The position numbers and the translations under genes were made by a program. This document shows, piece after piece, positions 6,073 to 6,096 of a stretch of DNA of 6,096 nt. The first letter of the stretch is position 1, and the number at the start of each line of letters is the position of its first letter. Below the pieces are notes generated by a model. The model was not told the DNA's origin. It was given only the letters and a program-made list of their open reading frames with translations, and ran no database searches. This stretch comes from a bacterium (lineage in GTDB: Bacteria > Verrucomicrobiota > Verrucomicrobiia > Limisphaerales > UBA11358): positions 1-6,096 of the forward strand of contig JAJXXI010000317.1 in the NCBI GenBank assembly GCA_021781185.1, given 5' to 3'.

Positions 6073-6096
6073 TGATCTTTCTTCGAAAACGTGGAG
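6073..6096. other. window edge after the sulfotransferase
   Basis: These are the last 24 bases after the TAG. Nothing recognisable is seen, and no terminator hairpin is complete before the window ends, so the operon may continue beyond it. Confidence 0.3.

Overview
The window looks like chromosomal DNA of a Verrucomicrobiota bacterium, possibly of the Pedosphaera/Limisphaera type. This is an inference from protein style. It holds a PEP-CTERM-like tail, exported proteins ending in an 'SSxLxNWT...FYR' module, a cytosolic phosphatase-TPR fusion followed closely by a short sulfotransferase, and few strong Shine-Dalgarno sites. No tRNA, rRNA, CRISPR array or intact mobile element is visible.

Layout. 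Positions 1-734 are a decayed zone. It begins with the N-terminus of a TauE/SafE-type permease, interrupted by a one-base frame shift and cut off at about 130. It then runs in the same frame into unrelated coding-like sequence that carries stops at 425, 539 and 716. Positions 735-2093 (minus strand) encode a secreted GH16-type glycan hydrolase with an N-terminal beta-rich module and a C-terminal Verrucomicrobia-style module. A divergent intergenic region (2094-2261) separates it from a plus-strand exported protein (2262-3131) that has a DxDGDGxxD loop and ends in a related C-terminal module. Right behind its stop lies a stranded fragment that looks like the original PEP-CTERM-like end of such a protein (3128-3340). 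A strong 11-bp stem-loop (3373-3400) closes this unit.

Positions 3417-5468 encode a cytoplasmic alkaline-phosphatase-superfamily protein fused to about five TPRs. A PAPS-type sulfotransferase follows 7 nt later (5476-6072), so the two are probably one operon.

The left half therefore concerns secreted, polysaccharide-directed or surface proteins and gene debris. The right half is a compact two-gene unit whose substrates cannot be read from the sequence. The most interesting signals are the stranded sorting tail behind 3131, the module shared by the two divergent exported proteins, and the phosphatase-TPR/sulfotransferase pair.
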